The notes beneath the pieces were generated by a model. It was given only the letters and a program-made list of their open reading frames with translations, was not told where the DNA came from and searched no databases. A stretch of DNA of 64,000 bases from Lachnospiraceae bacterium. Lineage in GTDB: Bacteria > Bacillota > Clostridia > Lachnospirales > Lachnospiraceae. A program made the translations under genes and the position numbers. The stretch covers positions 42,663-106,662 of the forward strand of contig JAFYZH010000021.1 of assembly GCA_017548765.1 (NCBI GenBank), in the 5' to 3' direction. Shown here piece after piece: positions 62,869 through 64,000 of the stretch. The first letter of the stretch is position 1; every line of letters begins with the position of its first letter.

Positions 62869-64000
62869 ATGAGTAAGGTAGCAATTTTCGGATATGGAAC
62901 CATCGGTAGCGGTGTGGTCGAGGTGCTGGAGAAGAAGCGCGAGTACATCAAGAAGCAGACCGGTGAGGAGATCTCGGTGAAATATGTGTTGGATCTGCGG
63001 GATTTCCCGGGAGATCCGATCGAGAAGATATTGGTACATGATGTCCAGGTGATCTTAAGCGATCCCGAGGTCGACATCGTGGTGGAGGTCATGGGCGGTG
63101 TTCACCCGGCGTACGAGTACGTGAAGTCGGCTCTGCTGGCGGGTAAGAGTGCGGTGACCTCGAATAAGGCGCTGGTCGCAGCTTGCGGTCCGGAACTCTT
63201 GAAGATCGCGCGCGAGCGTAATCTGAACTTCCAGTTCGAGGCGAGCGTCGGCGGCGGTATCCCGATCATTCGCCCCCTGTACACCTCGCTCACCGCGGGC
63301 GATGCTTCGGGCATCTTCGGTATCCTGAACGGTACCACCAACTACATGCTTACGAAGATGTTTGACGATGAGATGTCTTACGAGGACGCACTGGCGCAGG
63401 CGCAGGCGCTTGGCTATGCGGAGCGTGACCCTTCGGCGGATGTGGAAGGCTTCGATGCCTGCCGCAAGATCGCCATCCTGGCGTCCGTTGCATCCGGACA
63501 GTTCGTCGATTATCAGGATATTCCTACCCGCGGTATCGTGGGCATCACCCAGGAAGATATGTCGCTCGCTGACCTTCTGGGCTACGGCATCAAGCTGATC
63601 GGGCGCTTCAGCGTTGCGGAGGGCAAGCCTTACGCGGAGGTTACTCCGATGCTCGTTCCGTTCGACCACGCTCTCTATCCGGTGAAGGATGTTTTCAACG
63701 GCATTCTGGTCGACGGCGACGTAAACGGCGCCATCATGTTCTACGGCAGCGGAGCGGGTAAACTCCCGACCGCGGGCGCGGTGGTTTCCGATATCATTGA
63801 CATTACGAAGAATCCCGGCCGCACCATTCAGGCCGGTTACAGTACCGAGAAGCTCGAGCTGGCGGATCTGTCCGCTTGCAAGCGCGCGTTCTATGTACGC
63901 GTGGCAGGCGCGGCTACTTCCGATGACGCGGCGCGCGCGTTTGCTTCCTCTTTCGGAGCAGATTCGTACACCGAGATCGAGGACGGCACCTATGCATTTA
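62869..64000 (+). CDS. hom: Homoserine dehydrogenase, 3' truncated
   Basis: NAD(P)-dependent enzyme making homoserine for threonine, methionine and isoleucine. 377 codons lie inside the window and the frame runs off the right edge. The Rossmann motif is IFGYGTIGSGVVEVL, the substrate region holds SNKALVA, and GILNGTTNYMLTKM and DPSADVEGFDACRKI are catalytic-domain marks. The visible end (YVRVAGAA) begins a C-terminal ACT-like domain, giving a family length of about 400-430. The ATG has AAAGG upstream. Confidence 0.96.
   Translation, partial: MSKVAIFGYGTIGSGVVEVLEKKREYIKKQTGEEISVKYVLDLRDFPGDPIEKILVHDVQVILSDPEVDIVVEVMGGVHPAYEYVKSALLAGKSAVTSNKALVAACGPELLKIARERNLNFQFEASVGGGIPIIRPLYTSLTAGDASGIFGILNGTTNYMLTKMFDDEMSYEDALAQAQALGYAERDPSADVEGFDACRKIAILASVASGQFVDYQDIPTRGIVGITQEDMSLADLLGYGIKLIGRFSVAEGKPYAEVTPMLVPFDHALYPVKDVFNGILVDGDVNGAIMFYGSGAGKLPTAGAVVSDIIDITKNPGRTIQAGYSTEKLELADLSACKRAFYVRVAGAATSDDAARAFASSFGADSYTEIEDGTYAF

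Overview
The window looks like a chromosomal segment of an anaerobic, Gram-positive Clostridia bacterium, most likely Lachnospiraceae-like. This is inferred from a type III glutamine synthetase, a class B sortase, a trimeric NADH-linked [FeFe] hydrogenase, a FeoA/FeoB/Cys-rich iron-uptake set, a conserved ecfA-ecfA-ecfT-truA block, a pheB-hom pair, strong AGGAGG ribosome binding sites and consensus TTGACA-N17-TATAAT promoters. Most genes are GC-rich. One island at about 31.1-34.5 kb is clearly different. I see no tRNA or rRNA genes, no insertion sequences and no CRISPR array.

Layout: 0-5.2 kb carries D-Ala-D-Ala ligase (5' truncated), sortase B, glutamine synthetase, a HAD phosphatase and an RluA pseudouridine synthase. 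5.2-12.6 kb has an XRE regulator, a cation:proton antiporter, and a two-component system followed by an FtsX-type ABC exporter. 12.6-15.6 kb holds palindromic repeats and a module of an acidic membrane protein, an ABC-like protein without a Walker A motif and an ABC-2-like membrane protein. 15.7-27.3 kb has cca, an NCS2 permease, a deacetylase, a zinc-ribbon membrane protein, a hybrid histidine kinase and a proline symporter. 27.4-31.1 kb has the feo operon, with two GTTAG-N6-CTAAC operators, and fructose-bisphosphate aldolase.

31.1-34.6 kb is the oddest stretch. A roughly 470-bp imperfect inverted repeat is followed by three 62-bp tandem units, each with a hairpin. Then come an AT-rich gene for a secreted, possibly papain-like protein with Ig-like repeats and a decayed fragment of a similar gene.

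34.7-46.9 kb has a DUF975/CmpB-like fusion protein, a second zinc-ribbon protein, the hydCBA operon on the minus strand, and an ECF transporter operon interrupted by a patatin gene and followed by truA. 46.9-54.3 kb is a complete F-type ATP synthase operon whose c subunit carries the Na+-binding signature. 54.4-59.4 kb, on the minus strand, has a signal peptidase I with a disordered N-terminal extension of about 780 residues, then an ECF sigma factor and a putative membrane anti-sigma factor. 59.6-64 kb has a large membrane-anchored protein, an ACT-domain protein (pheB) and homoserine dehydrogenase (3' truncated).

Taken together the genes suggest fermentative energy metabolism linked to H2 and a sodium cycle (Na+ ATP synthase, PutP), ferrous iron uptake that supplies the Fe-S enzymes, and a large investment in envelope sensing and export. 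Across the window an octamer, CATTKRCC or its complement, occurs far more often than chance. It is missing from the 31-35 kb island.
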